A DNA stretch of 52,343 nt from the NCBI GenBank assembly GCA_013054445.1, contig JAAMPI010000201.1, forward strand, positions 1-52,343. The letters run 5' to 3'. The stretch comes from Cudoniella acicularis. Taxonomy: Eukaryota; Ascomycota; Leotiomycetes; Helotiales; Helotiaceae. Of the stretch, positions 21,790 to 31,768 are shown in pieces. The translations under genes were made by a program, and so were the position numbers. The notes below the pieces were generated by a model. That model ran no database searches, was not told the origin of the DNA, and was given only the letters and a program-made list of their open reading frames with translations. Position 1 is the stretch's first letter; each line of letters starts with the position of its first letter.

Positions 21790-22734
21790 ATGCACTTCTT
21801 CATCACAGGAGTAACAGGATATGTCGGTTCCGTCTGTGCCGAAAAGGCCCTCGCAGAAGGCCACACCGTTCACGGGCTCTCCCGAACCGAAGCCGGCGAT
21901 GCGAAGTTGAAAGCCCTAGGCGTAATTCCCATCCGAGGAGACCTCTCTACGTTCGACATTCTCGAACAAGAAAGCGCCAAGGCCGACGTCGTTTTCCACT
22001 GTGCTTTCAACCACGATTTCGCAAACACATCTTATGACGATATCTTACGCGCTGATTGTGACGCCGTAAATGCCCTGGCAAAGGGACTGAAGGGTTCAGG
22101 GAAACCTCTCATTGTTTCATCTGGATCGGGCGCGAAAGCACCAGATCCGAATGGAGGAGAAACTGATGAAAATTCTCCTGTGGATGAGAACTTTCCCCTG
22201 AAAGGACGCTTAGCAGTGGAAGAATACGCAATGGAGAAGAATAAAGACGGGATCCGCGTGAGCATTATCCGTCTCGCTCCCTTCGTTTATGGCCGTGGTG
22301 GTAGTACATTTTTACCTTGGCTTATCGCTAAAGCGCATGCGGCTAGAGAGTCATTGTATATTGGAGATGGAAGCACGCATGTGACAGCGGTGCATGTTGA
22401 TGATGCTGCGACGTTGTATCTCGCTGTTGCGAAGCATGCAGCTCAGGGAGGGATTTTCAATGGCTCGGGTTCTACGAATGTCACTGCGAAGGAAGTAGCG
22501 GAAGCGATTGGTACGCTCCTTGGTGTTCCGGTGCGATCGGTTACCAGGGAGGAGGCTGTGAGGGAGGAGAAGTTGGGGATGATTTTGACGTTGTTTCTAG
22601 GGATGGAGTGTAGATCTAGTAACAAGAAGGCGAGGGAGGAGTTAGGGTGGATGCCGGCTGGGGTTGGTTTGCTGGATGATGTTGCCAGGGGGTCGTATAA
22701 AGAAACTGTGGCGAAACTCGCGAAAAAGGCATAG
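21790..22734 (+). CDS. Extended short-chain dehydrogenase/reductase (NAD-dependent epimerase-type)
   Basis: A soluble NAD(P)-dependent oxidoreductase of 314 aa in one exon; the substrate is unknown. The N-terminal dinucleotide motif is GVTGYVG (residues 7-13). Further markers are GDL near 50, VFHCAF near 68, VSSGSG (109-114) carrying the catalytic-type serine, and Tyr146-x3-Lys150 in EEYAMEK. The RLAPFVYGRGG segment, VHVDDAA and FNGSGS are typical of the extended, sugar-epimerase-like class that includes bacterial and fungal NAD-dependent epimerase/dehydratases. Length fits the family. The gene is clean although decayed TPR and twin-CX9C relics lie on both sides. That suggests recent arrival or selective protection. 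Function beyond the fold is not shown. Confidence 0.9.
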   Translation: MHFFITGVTGYVGSVCAEKALAEGHTVHGLSRTEAGDAKLKALGVIPIRGDLSTFDILEQESAKADVVFHCAFNHDFANTSYDDILRADCDAVNALAKGLKGSGKPLIVSSGSGAKAPDPNGGETDENSPVDENFPLKGRLAVEEYAMEKNKDGIRVSIIRLAPFVYGRGGSTFLPWLIAKAHAARESLYIGDGSTHVTAVHVDDAATLYLAVAKHAAQGGIFNGSGSTNVTAKEVAEAIGTLLGVPVRSVTREEAVREEKLGMILTLFLGMECRSSNKKAREELGWMPAGVGLLDDVARGSYKETVAKLAKKA

Positions 22735-22985
22735 GCTTGCATGCAATGATGACATATACTGTTATTCTTCTACACCCAAGCTGAGAAATTTTGAAAGCGG
22801 AATTCTTTTGTGTTGTAAGTGTCCAGGTGGAATGAGTTAGCTGTGATTATCGGATTGTTTAATAGGGCAAGTCTATATATAGATAAGACTTAATTGAAGC
22901 TTTTTGTTGCATATCGCACTTCAAACCTTTTTGTTGAAAGTAATCTGATGTGCAGCCACACTCTCGTCATAATACAACAGCAGCA

Positions 22986-24033
22986 ATGGGTTGGTTCTGG
23001 GGCTTATCCGATAGCGACGATAACAATGGGTCTAAAGATCCTCTGCGCGATCTGGATCCTAGTATACGGGAGTTCTTGAAGAGAGAATCACCTATAAGAT
23101 ACAACGATTCAAATCCTCTAGCAGCTCTAGCTTCAAGACTAGCGTAACCTAAGACCTCCCCGGAGCCTACAACGTCTATTCTATCTACTACGGAAGAAGA
23201 GTCAAAGGTCCTAAAGGAAAGCCTCTTCAAAGACGGACGATACGCACATCTTTGGAAGACTTACGAGTCGAAAGAGTCTGTCGAGAACGTAAATAAATCA
23301 GACCAGGAGAAGATTGCAGATGTATTAGAAGGTTATAAGTACAGGAAAGCAGAGATTAGAAGGGCAACGTTGGAGAATTGTGCTAATGAGTAATAGGACG
23401 TGAATGATTGTTTTCGGAATAGGAGCTGGGGAAGCAGGATGACGATGTGTAGGGCAGAGAGTAGGAAGCTGGAGAGGTGTTATATAGTGTAGGCGGTATG
23501 ATACAGAATTCGATTTTAACAAGAGGATATACTGACTTGGTTCAGAAATTTCTGAAAGCATTAGGCTACTTGTCTCACTTAACCGCTCCGAAGAAGTCGA
23601 TGAGAAGATTCAGATGTACACTGATACTCTATATCACCGTATACTGGATCAAGAAGCTGCTGTGGAAGCTACAAAGGCAGAAGGTAAACCTATACCTACA
23701 TTTCCTCCGATTCTCACGAAGTCTCCGAAAGCTATAAGAGCTTTCGAGACGGAGGTCCTATCTGAAAACAACAAGACACAACCGGCGGATCTTAGCGAAA
23801 AGATACAGAGAGCTTTGAAGAAGCGGTTAGAGGATCTGCCGGAAGGAGAAAGACAATTAGAGGAGAGGGCTATAAAGGCTAAAATACAGGCTAGAGAGTA
23901 GGTTGCGGGACATTTGGACACGATATACGAGAAGCAGGCTGAAGAGAGGAAGAAGAGAAAGGAGGAGGGGAGGGAGACGATAGGGGATAGGCTAACAAAG
24001 TATATTTGGGTCAAGGCGACAACCTCGTATTGA
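22986..24033 (+). pseudogene. Twin-CX9C (CHCH-like) fungal protein, broken
   Basis: From ATG 22986 the frame reads MGWFWG, LRDLDPSIREFLKRESP, and SLFKDGRYAHLWKTYE. Then come four cysteines at codons 23379, 23409, 23448 and 23478. The spacing is exactly CX9C, 12 residues, CX9C, the pattern of mitochondrial intermembrane-space proteins imported by Mia40. An intron fits at about 23493-23548 (GTATGA to TTCAG), followed by KFLKALGYLS and, after a frame change near 23570-23585, MYTDTLYHRILDQEA. Stops interrupt it at 23145, 23391, 23394, 23490 and 23899, mostly where glutamine would fit. The C-terminus is a charged helix. I recall full-length fungal homologues of this layout but cannot name a function. 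Inactive copy; a parent gene may exist elsewhere. Confidence 0.7.
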
Positions 24034-24639
24034 AACATACTAAGTAGTTGTGTACGAATAGGATCCGTAAATCTATGTATAGTTATAGTAAAGGATACAA
24101 CTCTACAATCAAAACGATTATCTCATCGAGGATAAACATAGTATTAGGAAAAGTAAGGTAAGTTAACCTTTGCTGTGCGGCTCTTCTAATCACTCGGGCT
24201 TAATCTTCAAGCCACACAGCATCCTCACAACCACTAGGCTCGCATCGTGATGGAACTCTGGTCGAGCTCTGCGCGTCTTTCTATGCTCACAAAAACCGCA
24301 GAATATCCTTGCCCTTAGCGAAAGACATCATTCTGATGTAGCTCTCGAATACGTCGCGAAGAGGCCTGCAATCAGAGTAGCGATTCTACAGCCTAGTAGA
24401 CGGACGATATTCTAATTCGAATTAATCTCTAGTATATCACATTCATAGATAAACCGAAGTACTTACGAAGCAATCTCTTATACAAGGGGTCTCTAGTGGA
24501 AACTTTAGTAATTAAGATAGATAGTATAGAAGTCGTATACAAGCCGAGGTTCGGAGTAATCTGTACGACTCCCTAATGTATCTCAGTGAGCTACGACGAG
24601 AATGAACCATCTGTATCAATCAGTCTAATAATACAGAGA
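24034..24639. other. AT-rich decayed sequence
   Basis: No readable gene. Stop codons are frequent in all frames. It lies directly upstream of the AAA+ relic and may be its decayed N-terminal part. Confidence 0.4.
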
Positions 24640-25080
24640 AGAGATAGCAGGTAAAGCTTATAACCGGCAAGACCTTAACTACCGAGCTTATGTCCGAGTA
24701 TTTTTAAATTCTACTCTATGCAGTATGTTTCTATGCGTTGACAATCTCATTTTCTCATTACTCTGTAGGTCTCCGCTGGCGAGCTAGGCACAAACGCGGA
24801 AGAGCTTAAACAACGACTTCCGCTTATTTTCCAGCGCGCTTCGAAATAGAAAGCGCTTCTCCTTCTAGATAAGGCGGATGTCTGCCTCGAGCAACGTTCC
24901 GTCTAAGACATCCACTGGAACGCCCTCGTCTGTGTTTTCCTACGCACGCTCGAGTACTACTAAGGGATCATATTCCTCACCACTAACCGGGTGCAGCAGA
25001 TCGATAATAGTATTACTAGTAGAATCCATTTCAAGATCAAGTATAGCGACTTAGGGCTAGAGCAGAGACGGGGAGTCTAG
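24640..25080 (+). pseudogene. AAA+ ATPase relic
   Basis: The sequence still reads GKTLTTELMSE, a Walker A remnant, and then after a likely intron end (CTGTAG, about 24768) VSAGELGTNAEELKQRL. Next come LLLLDKADVCLEQRS as Walker B, HWNALVCVFLRTLEYY, the sensor FLTTNRV, and SRIHFKIKYSDL. This order is that of a common fungal AAA+ family found as large multi-copy genes. The Walker B glutamate is a lysine (DKAD for DEAD), and stops occur at 24847, 24904, 24961 and 25078. The first fits TGG to TAG; the next two fit CAA to TAA. Not functional. Confidence 0.75.
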
Positions 25081-25167
25081 AAATAAATAGCCGAGGCTCC
25101 TGAGCTCGCCCAGCCTCCCCTTTTCTATCCATTTCCATATTTTAAGCGCTTCGGTCAAATTTCCCAT

Positions 25168-26129
25168 TCACCTTGAATATTTTATCAAGCTCTTCATTTG
25201 CCTGTCATCTGTTAGCAGTCTATACATCTCAGAAAGACCACAAAAAACATCACTCACAAACCCTAAGACATCAAACCCATAAATCCAGTCAACCCTTTTC
25301 ACTGTCTCTTCCGATATCTCACCCGACGAACCCAACGAACCTCTCAGGATCTCATCCCTTCTTTCTTGTTCTTCCCCATCAGGCAAATGATCTTCTTTTC
25401 CTCTACCCTCAGCAGCGCCCTTGATCTTCTCAGCTCGAGGCTTGCGGATTTTTTCATACGCCTTCATTGCCCTCGGAATCTCATCAACACTTTTCGCACG
25501 AGCAAGACATGCTGCCAGTGTAGCGCCGTCTTCAGTAGCCATTGCTGCTCCCTGTTTATTGTGATATCGATGAGCAAGGTAAGTAAATAGCGGGAAGGGT
25601 GAGTTCGAAAAGATCGGGGCGGGAGGGGAAGTTTTAAACTTATTTGTGCGAGATACGGAGTCATAGCATGCGCCGCATCACCCACCAGACACACCCTCCC
25701 ACTCTCACTCACCCACCTCTCTAAATCCGGCAGCGTCCCAATACGCCACAATCTACAATCTTCCTCATCCACAAACTCAAGTGTCTTCCTCACACACTTC
25801 TCACAATCCTCAAAACACTTCCTAATCTCCTTTATATTCCCTCTGGTCTCCCAATTCCTAGCACTAGCAGGAAGAGGGGGTTTCTTATCATAAGACTGGT
25901 CGAAGATGAGGATCATGGAGTAAGAGGTTGAGAAGTTGAGGGGTAGAGCTACGATGTGTCGGCCGGGGGGCGAGCCAGAGGATTGGGTTGGGCGAGGTGA
26001 GGAGGGGGAGGGTGAGCGGGGAGGATAGCATGAGGTGGGAGGAGGCGAGGAGGATGTAGGCTGTGTCTGAGATTATGGGGTTGGTTTTGCGGTTTGAGAG
26101 GACGGCGGTGCGGGTTTTAGAATGGGATC
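25168..26129 (-). pseudogene. FAD-dependent monooxygenase (salicylate-hydroxylase type), 5'-truncated and broken
   Basis: The C-terminal two thirds of a flavoprotein hydroxylase are readable on the minus strand. The pieces are HSKTRTAVLSNRKTNPIISD, MILIFDQSYDKKPP, the second FAD-binding motif GRVCLVGDAAHAMTPYLAQ, then MATEDGATLAACLARA. Three lesions are visible. The N-terminal exon with the GxGxxG motif is missing upstream of an acceptor at 26130. A six-base G run (25965-25970 on plus) carries one base too many: with five, the frame would run WLAPGRHIVALP without break. The donor after LAQ is ATAAGT instead of GTAAGT (25643), although the acceptor AACAG before GAAMATEDG is good. A pseudogene is likely; the G-run error could be from sequencing. 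Confidence 0.8.
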
Positions 26130-26336
26130 CTGGAATGATGGTCAATGGGTTTGTAGAGAGGAGAGTTTAAGGGTGAGAGAGGGGCGGGGGGGGACTTATA
26201 TGTATATCGTGCTCACTGTGCTCTCTCCACTATGCCAGCTGTTCCAAACAATTGAAAGAACATAACAAAAACAAATTGATACCATTAAATTCCAGTCTTG
26301 TTGCATTGCACTTTCCACGATCACAATCTCGCTATC

Positions 26337-26774
26337 ATGTATCGCACCTTTCGCGAATCCACAAATCTTCTCGCTAGCTTTCATCATAAACATGTCCCGA
26401 TGAACCAAATCCTATCGACCAAAAGCCCTACCCACATCCTTGCCACAACCGGCATCAATGGGTGCACCACATTCTTCGTCTGGACTTCCTCGAGACTTGT
26501 AAGTACGCGATCATGCGCGGGAAATGAAAATTTGCAACGCTTAGCTACTGGTTTAATCTTAGAAATCATAACGGAAGAGGTGACTGCTGTGGCGATTGTG
26601 GCACCTGACAAAGGCGACTTGGACATCGCAAGGGAAAGGCTCAGGGAGTTGAACATTCCTGTAGAGGTTAAAGGGTATATTTATGAGTATAAAAAGGGAG
26701 ACTGGAATTCTGAATGGGAATTTGAGGCTACACTGGGAACTCCGGGTATCGTTAATGAGATTCGAGTTCGGTGA
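26337..26774 (+). CDS. Small protein of unknown function
   Basis: Open frame of 145 aa from ATG 26337. I recognise no family. It has a central hydrophobic stretch with ILATTGINGCTTFFVWTSS and a C-terminal part (EEVTAVAIVAPDKGDLDIAR to EIRVR) that looks like an alternating beta/alpha fold. A splice-like GTAAGT at 26500 and TTAG near 26562 exist, but removing that stretch would shift the frame into a stop, so the unspliced frame is kept. It lies just behind the truncated monooxygenase, facing away. It may be a real orphan gene or part of a larger lost one. Confidence 0.4.
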   Translation: MYRTFRESTNLLASFHHKHVPMNQILSTKSPTHILATTGINGCTTFFVWTSSRLVSTRSCAGNENLQRLATGLILEIITEEVTAVAIVAPDKGDLDIARERLRELNIPVEVKGYIYEYKKGDWNSEWEFEATLGTPGIVNEIRVR

Positions 26775-27730
26775 AAATAGTTGTCTTGTCGGATTTCCGA
26801 ACACTTCAAATTCAAACCATTACCCTCTCCTAAACTAGAAGATTCTAGCAAAATTAAGGATGCACTGAATTTCTAGCCAGCGCAAAAGCTCCAAGGGTCT
26901 ATGAGAGCCCCCGTCCATTTCGCCTTTGAAGTGTTTACTAATAGAATTCTAAGCCAAAAAGTTGAATAATTAAATCGTTGATAGATGAAATTTTATGACT
27001 AAGTTAACTACTTCTGTACAAATTATTGGATTGGTCGACTCCAGCTGGTCGGATGAGTGGTATCATCAACACAAGCAATAAGAACACAGAGATCGTCCGA
27101 AGGGCTCAATTAGGGTAAATCAAGTATATTATCAACTGTGCAGAATCAAAGATGAGGTCGTCGGGCCACATATCTAGACTACAAGTGAGACGTGCCTGAA
27201 ACACGTGCTAGATGCCATGGGAGCCTTAGGCTGCCAGAGGCACACTCCAACACAAATCTAGAGTTGAAGCCTTCACGTGACTAATAGTCACGTGCACTAG
27301 TCCTAAACGCTAAAAGAGCAGAATTTTCTTCCCTTAACCCTTTGTAGATTAATAAAACGCTTTCGCAGCTATGGAACGTCTGCCTTGTACTCGAAAAGCA
27401 ACTACAATATTGCCTTGTACCTGTCCTCGGCCGGCACCTTTCTCCACGAGCAGCTCCGCCACCGCCCTATCTTTCCCCTGCCAGCGCCCACTGGTGGTAC
27501 ACGGCCTCCGCCTCCCCGAGCTTCTCTCAACTATGGCAGAGAATCATGCCCAGTACCGCAAGCCGTCAAGACATGCCCGGACGTGGCCACCAATTATGGC
27601 GGGCGCTTTACATTCATTACATAAATGAGTCGACATATCAAACGCTCTTATATACACCCACCCCAGGCCGTCTTCTACGTTGCTCCCATGCCTAGATCAT
27701 GCAATTGTAAGGACAGATCCCAGCTCCACC
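26775..27730. other. Intergenic, possible exon remnant
   Basis: No gene recognised with confidence. One plus-strand frame from about 27355 to 27624 reads NYNIALYLSSAGTFLHEQL and later CPVPQAVKTCPDVATNYGG before a stop at 27622. It has no ATG in that frame but is preceded by an acceptor-like TTTGTAG. It might be a last exon or a relic. The rest is plain sequence apart from the inverted repeat at 27274. Confidence 0.25.
27274..27294. promoter_or_regulatory. Perfect inverted repeat CACGTGACT-AAT-AGTCACGTG
   Basis: Two 9-base arms are exact reverse complements around AAT. Each arm holds a CACGTG E-box, and the centre TGACTAATAGTCA contains two TGACT half-sites of the AP-1/Gcn4 kind. It lies in a gap between divergent and convergent small features. 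No gene start is clearly tied to it. Confidence 0.45.
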
Positions 27731-27731
27731 T

Positions 27732-29530
27732 TCACGTTCCCCCTACCCTTTTCCGATTTGCCGGTGGAGTCATCCGCCGAGTGATCGACGTCGGGCTCCT
27801 CAGCCCTGTGTTCAATTCACCTGCCGGCAACTCAACCGGAACCGATGAATTGGGGAAGCCATATATCGGCGCGTTCGAGACTTGTCGCGACCACGTGGGT
27901 GACTCAGTTGCATCCAATTCTAGCATCTTGAAAGGTGACTCGACTGCACCTAATTCAAAGGTTGGTCCTGACCCAGAGCCTCGTTGGAGCTGCCAGTGCG
28001 AGGGAGCCTCTCCCACCACCCTATCCAACAGCAGTTGCGCCACCACTCCGTGCTGATTTGAGACTGCTCCCTGCAGCGCCGTCCGTCCATTGCTATCCTT
28101 CGCCATGATATTGGCCCCATGCTGCAGCAGGTGCCGCACCACCGCCTCATGCCCTTTTTCGGCTGCCAGCTGCAGTGCTGTCCGTCCAGTGTCACTCCGT
28201 GCTTCGAGGTCTGCCCTCATCTCGACCAGCAGCCGGACTACTGCCGATTGCCCGTTGAAGGCCGCGACATGCAGCGCTGTAAATCCAGAAGGCCCCCTTA
28301 GTTCAACGAAAGGATATTTCTCTAGCAGAATCTGGACCACTGACTCTTGCCCATTGTAGGCTGCTATATGAAGCGCAGTAGAGCCAGAAGGATCCTTCGC
28401 TTTGACGTCAACGCCTTTCTCCAATAGCAGCCGGACCACTGCCATGTGACCGGTGCGGGCCGCACTGTGCAGCGGAGTTCGTCCCTCACTAGACTTTGCC
28501 TTAGGATCCGCCCCATTGTCCAGAAGCACTCGCACCACCGCTTCGTGACCGCAGTCGGTTGCCAGGTGCAGCGCTGTACACCCAGAAGAACCCTCGTAGT
28601 TGATGTCCATTCCCAAATCTACTAGCGCCTTTACCTTCTTCGCATCTCCTTTTTTTTGCGGCACGGTGCAACTCGGTGTTGGACTTGAAAAGTTTGAAGA
28701 ACATGGACCCCATTTGTAAACGTGGTACTTTCTTGGTCTTGTCAGATTGTAGTGGTGCCAAGTGTGACTTGGATACCACCGTATCGGCGTCACCGTCACC
28801 GTCAAGTAGACTGTAGGGTTCACTCTGCCCCGAGCGGAAGCTAAAGCCAGATACATTGGTGGAGGTTTGAGCACAAATGGACTTCGAATCGGGGTCGAAT
28901 TGTTCCCAGGGAGCTTGACTGTATCCACCGGCGCTACTAGGGGTCGGGGTATCTATTGGATCCCTTATGTCGATTAAGTCGCCGATAAAGGTGTCGTTCT
29001 TGAGAAGTTGTCGAATGTCCGAACTAGAATTTCTAAATATTATTAGTATGCTTCAAGCGCACTAAGTATGAGACTCGAGGTTTCGATTACCTTTGTGCTG
29101 CCGCAATCAGCAAGTTGATATCCGTTAGCTGCCTCTGAATTTGCTGCAGAAGTCCCTTTATCAGTACTTCGTCGCACAGATACGTCACGCTCCAGGTGCG
29201 AGGGCTCTCTCCCGTGGCTGTTTGATTTCCCATACATTTTCCTGCTTCTTCCTCCAGCCTAGAAACCGTGAAATCGCAACCATTCTGTGCATTTTTTAAA
29301 GCTTCTTCAAGCTGAATCTGTGAGATGACATGCGATGAGAGGGCGTGAGGTTGGCTCAACAGCGACTGGATGTTCATCAAAGTCGCGCTGATGGCCGAGC
29401 ATTCGGCACTGATGGATGATGTCGTTGGGACCGCATTATACTTTTCAGTGACATTCTTTATCGCTTTTGCAATGTTTGCGGAGAGGAAGACAAGGGATGA
29501 TGCCGCCGGGGCCATCGATCGCGGATCCAT
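27732..29530 (-). CDS. Ankyrin-repeat protein with STAND-type fungal N-terminal domain, frameshifted
   Basis: Exon 1 is 29530-29091, intron 58 nt, exon 2 is 29032-27732. Exon 1 encodes a helical N-terminus (SSLVFLSANIAKAIKNV) resembling the domain that starts many fungal NLR/STAND proteins. Exon 2 continues with an acidic linker (LLDGDGDADTVV), FKLFKSNTELHRAAKK, and seven ankyrin repeats: one degenerate plus six of the TALHLAA type. A basic tail ends in ANRKRVGGT. The frame breaks once, in a run of eight A (28650-28657). With seven, 1740 nt would read through as 579 aa. So this is either a one-base sequencing error or a fresh null allele. No NACHT or NB-ARC domain lies between the N-terminus and the repeats. 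A role in protein interaction or self/non-self recognition is inferred. Confidence 0.8.
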
Positions 29531-31768
29531 AGTCCGTCGTGAGGATCAAACCAAGTGGATGCAATCATGTTACGAAGTAGTGGGTGCGGAGTGGCAGAAA
29601 GCTTTGCGGTGCGGCTGAGAAATTTAAGTCAAGTGATTATTTGAGGCTCTGAAGCAAACACACCCGGAATTAACAGGTATGTCTTGTGGCTTAGGTGCAG
29701 TCGCCCAATTAGATTAATTAGGGTTTCAACAAATCAGCCACCTCTGTAAAAAATTTAAAAAAAAAACAAAGTAAAGCGCCAGAGCTAGACTGAAATAAGA
29801 ATCCGACATAACGAATCCCGACTTAATCGGGTCACACGTAACAGCCAGTAACCACCACCCAAATCTCAAAAGACCTAGGTTGCCGCGCGCTTGTTTCTAG
29901 TGAAATTGAAGGGCAAGGGATATATGTACTGTACGCTGTATCTAAGGGTCTACAATATGGAGCAGAGAAAGCAAAAATGTGAGATTTTGAGGCCTGACGG
30001 CTGCACAGGCTCATCGGAACTCAGACATAAAAACCATTTGAATCCAATAATCACGTAGGATCCGGGGCGTTTACGGGATTCACCGAGTGCCCCAGCCAGT
30101 GGCGGCGGGGCGCTACACTTTCTTCTGTGCTCCGAGTGCAGCACAGCACAGCTTGTTCCAGCACCTTGAACGCCTGCCATCGTGCCAGCGCCCAGAGCGG
30201 TTCGCCGTCATATCACATCTGGCGAAGTGTCTCCGAAAACGCCCCTCGCCTTTAGTTGTACTCGTGACCTGGCCAGGGTTTTGTCTTTGATCTGATACCC
30301 TCTGGTTTAATCACACTGGTCACCACCTACAATTTTGCGGGAGCGACCAGGGTGATTAAACTTGCCCAGCACCCCAAAATCCACTCTCTCTGCCACTTAA
30401 AACCATACCTTTTACAGTCTAGATGTTTTAGAACTGGTGGGACCGAGTATGGAGCATCACGATCGTACAAGCTCGAGTTCGCCCTCCACGACTGGGCTAC
30501 GAAAGAGAGATGTTGCAATCCATTTTGCAAGGGGGAGCGCGTGTTGAGGAGTAGATGAACATGAGGGGGCAGTGCTTTGGTGGCTTTGACACTACTGAAT
30601 CTCGTAGCTTATCTTGGCACCTAATGCATTCCCACATCCAATGGATTCAGACACCTTCGTGTTGCTAAGATACGAGTGGTTCGAGGACAGCAGCTGTTTT
30701 ACAGAGCCATGGCGGTCTGTAGACACTCAGCAGACCCTTGGAAGCAGATCTACGACGTATCAAAGCTTTGGGTGGCGAGGAGGCGCCATCTGCCGCGAAC
30801 CGTAGACGAGAGGCGGCCAGTCGTGTAGCAGGGTACTTCGTATCCCGCACCAAATCCAATATATGGACCATTGAATGACAACCCGATAACATTTCCGGCG
30901 TCTTGTGAGGCGCCCTGCGAAGCTTGAGATTGATCCAGAATTTCAGCCATCACTGCGCCCAGAGTTTGCTGCTATATCACTTTTACGCTGTAACTCAAGG
31001 TTAAATAATTCATAATTTAATCCTTCGTACCTCGAGGTTATGAAAATGCTCCCCGTAATTGATAGATAGCATGTATGTAAATACGAAGTAAAACCTCACA
31101 AGTCCCTGGGGTGTTATGTTTGTAATCCTAGGCCCAGCGTCCACCCCCCCTGAACTAGTAAGGCTGAAACCCCCTTGCTTATCACCCGTCGCAGTAAAAA
31201 CTTGCTTCTTTGGCCTTTTAGGTAATGAGGCTCTGTACCGTGGATGCAACCATTCGCTAAGCAACACGTCGTCAAGCCCGCGGCAATTTACTTGGTGCTG
31301 GGCTGGCCTTGCCAATAATGTGAGTCCCGTCGACAGGGGGCTCTCGCGGTGAAGGTCAAAGGGGTTCCATAGGCTTGCTGGATTTAAACTCTGTCACGCT
31401 AGTTTTGGATGTTGTGGCTTAAGGTGATTTCCTACACGGGACAGGGCTGACGAAGCGCCAGATCTCTTCCCTTACCCTCTCCCCTTGAAAATTGGCTGTG
31501 CGGCTCTTCAGTATGTGATGGCCATTAAGAAGTAAGCGCCCTGATTTCCACTCTCCCTAGATCTGATATATACCGTAACCCTCATCAACCCCTTGTCTGT
31601 TGGATTATTTGTCGCGTGCTCTTCACATTCACTACGGGGTACTCCGTACTAACAACAAGCTTTCGAATAACCATTATTCCATACGTTGCAAGGGAGAATT
31701 AGCACTTCATCAACCGACCGCAAGTTGCGAAAACCGAGTGTCAACAAGCCGAGCTCATATGACCCACG
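29531..31768. other. Intergenic, no gene recognised
   Basis: About 2.2 kb without a convincing gene. A minus-strand frame at 30750-30953 with GLSFNGPYIGFGAGYEV looks protein-like but is short and isolated. The last few hundred bases should include the permease promoter and carry the near-palindrome at 31633-31648. Confidence 0.45.
31633..31648. repeat. Near-palindrome TACGGGGTACTCCGTA
   Basis: It differs by one base from the perfect 16-bp palindrome found at 44674-44689. It lies 120 bp upstream of the permease start. Confidence 0.5.
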
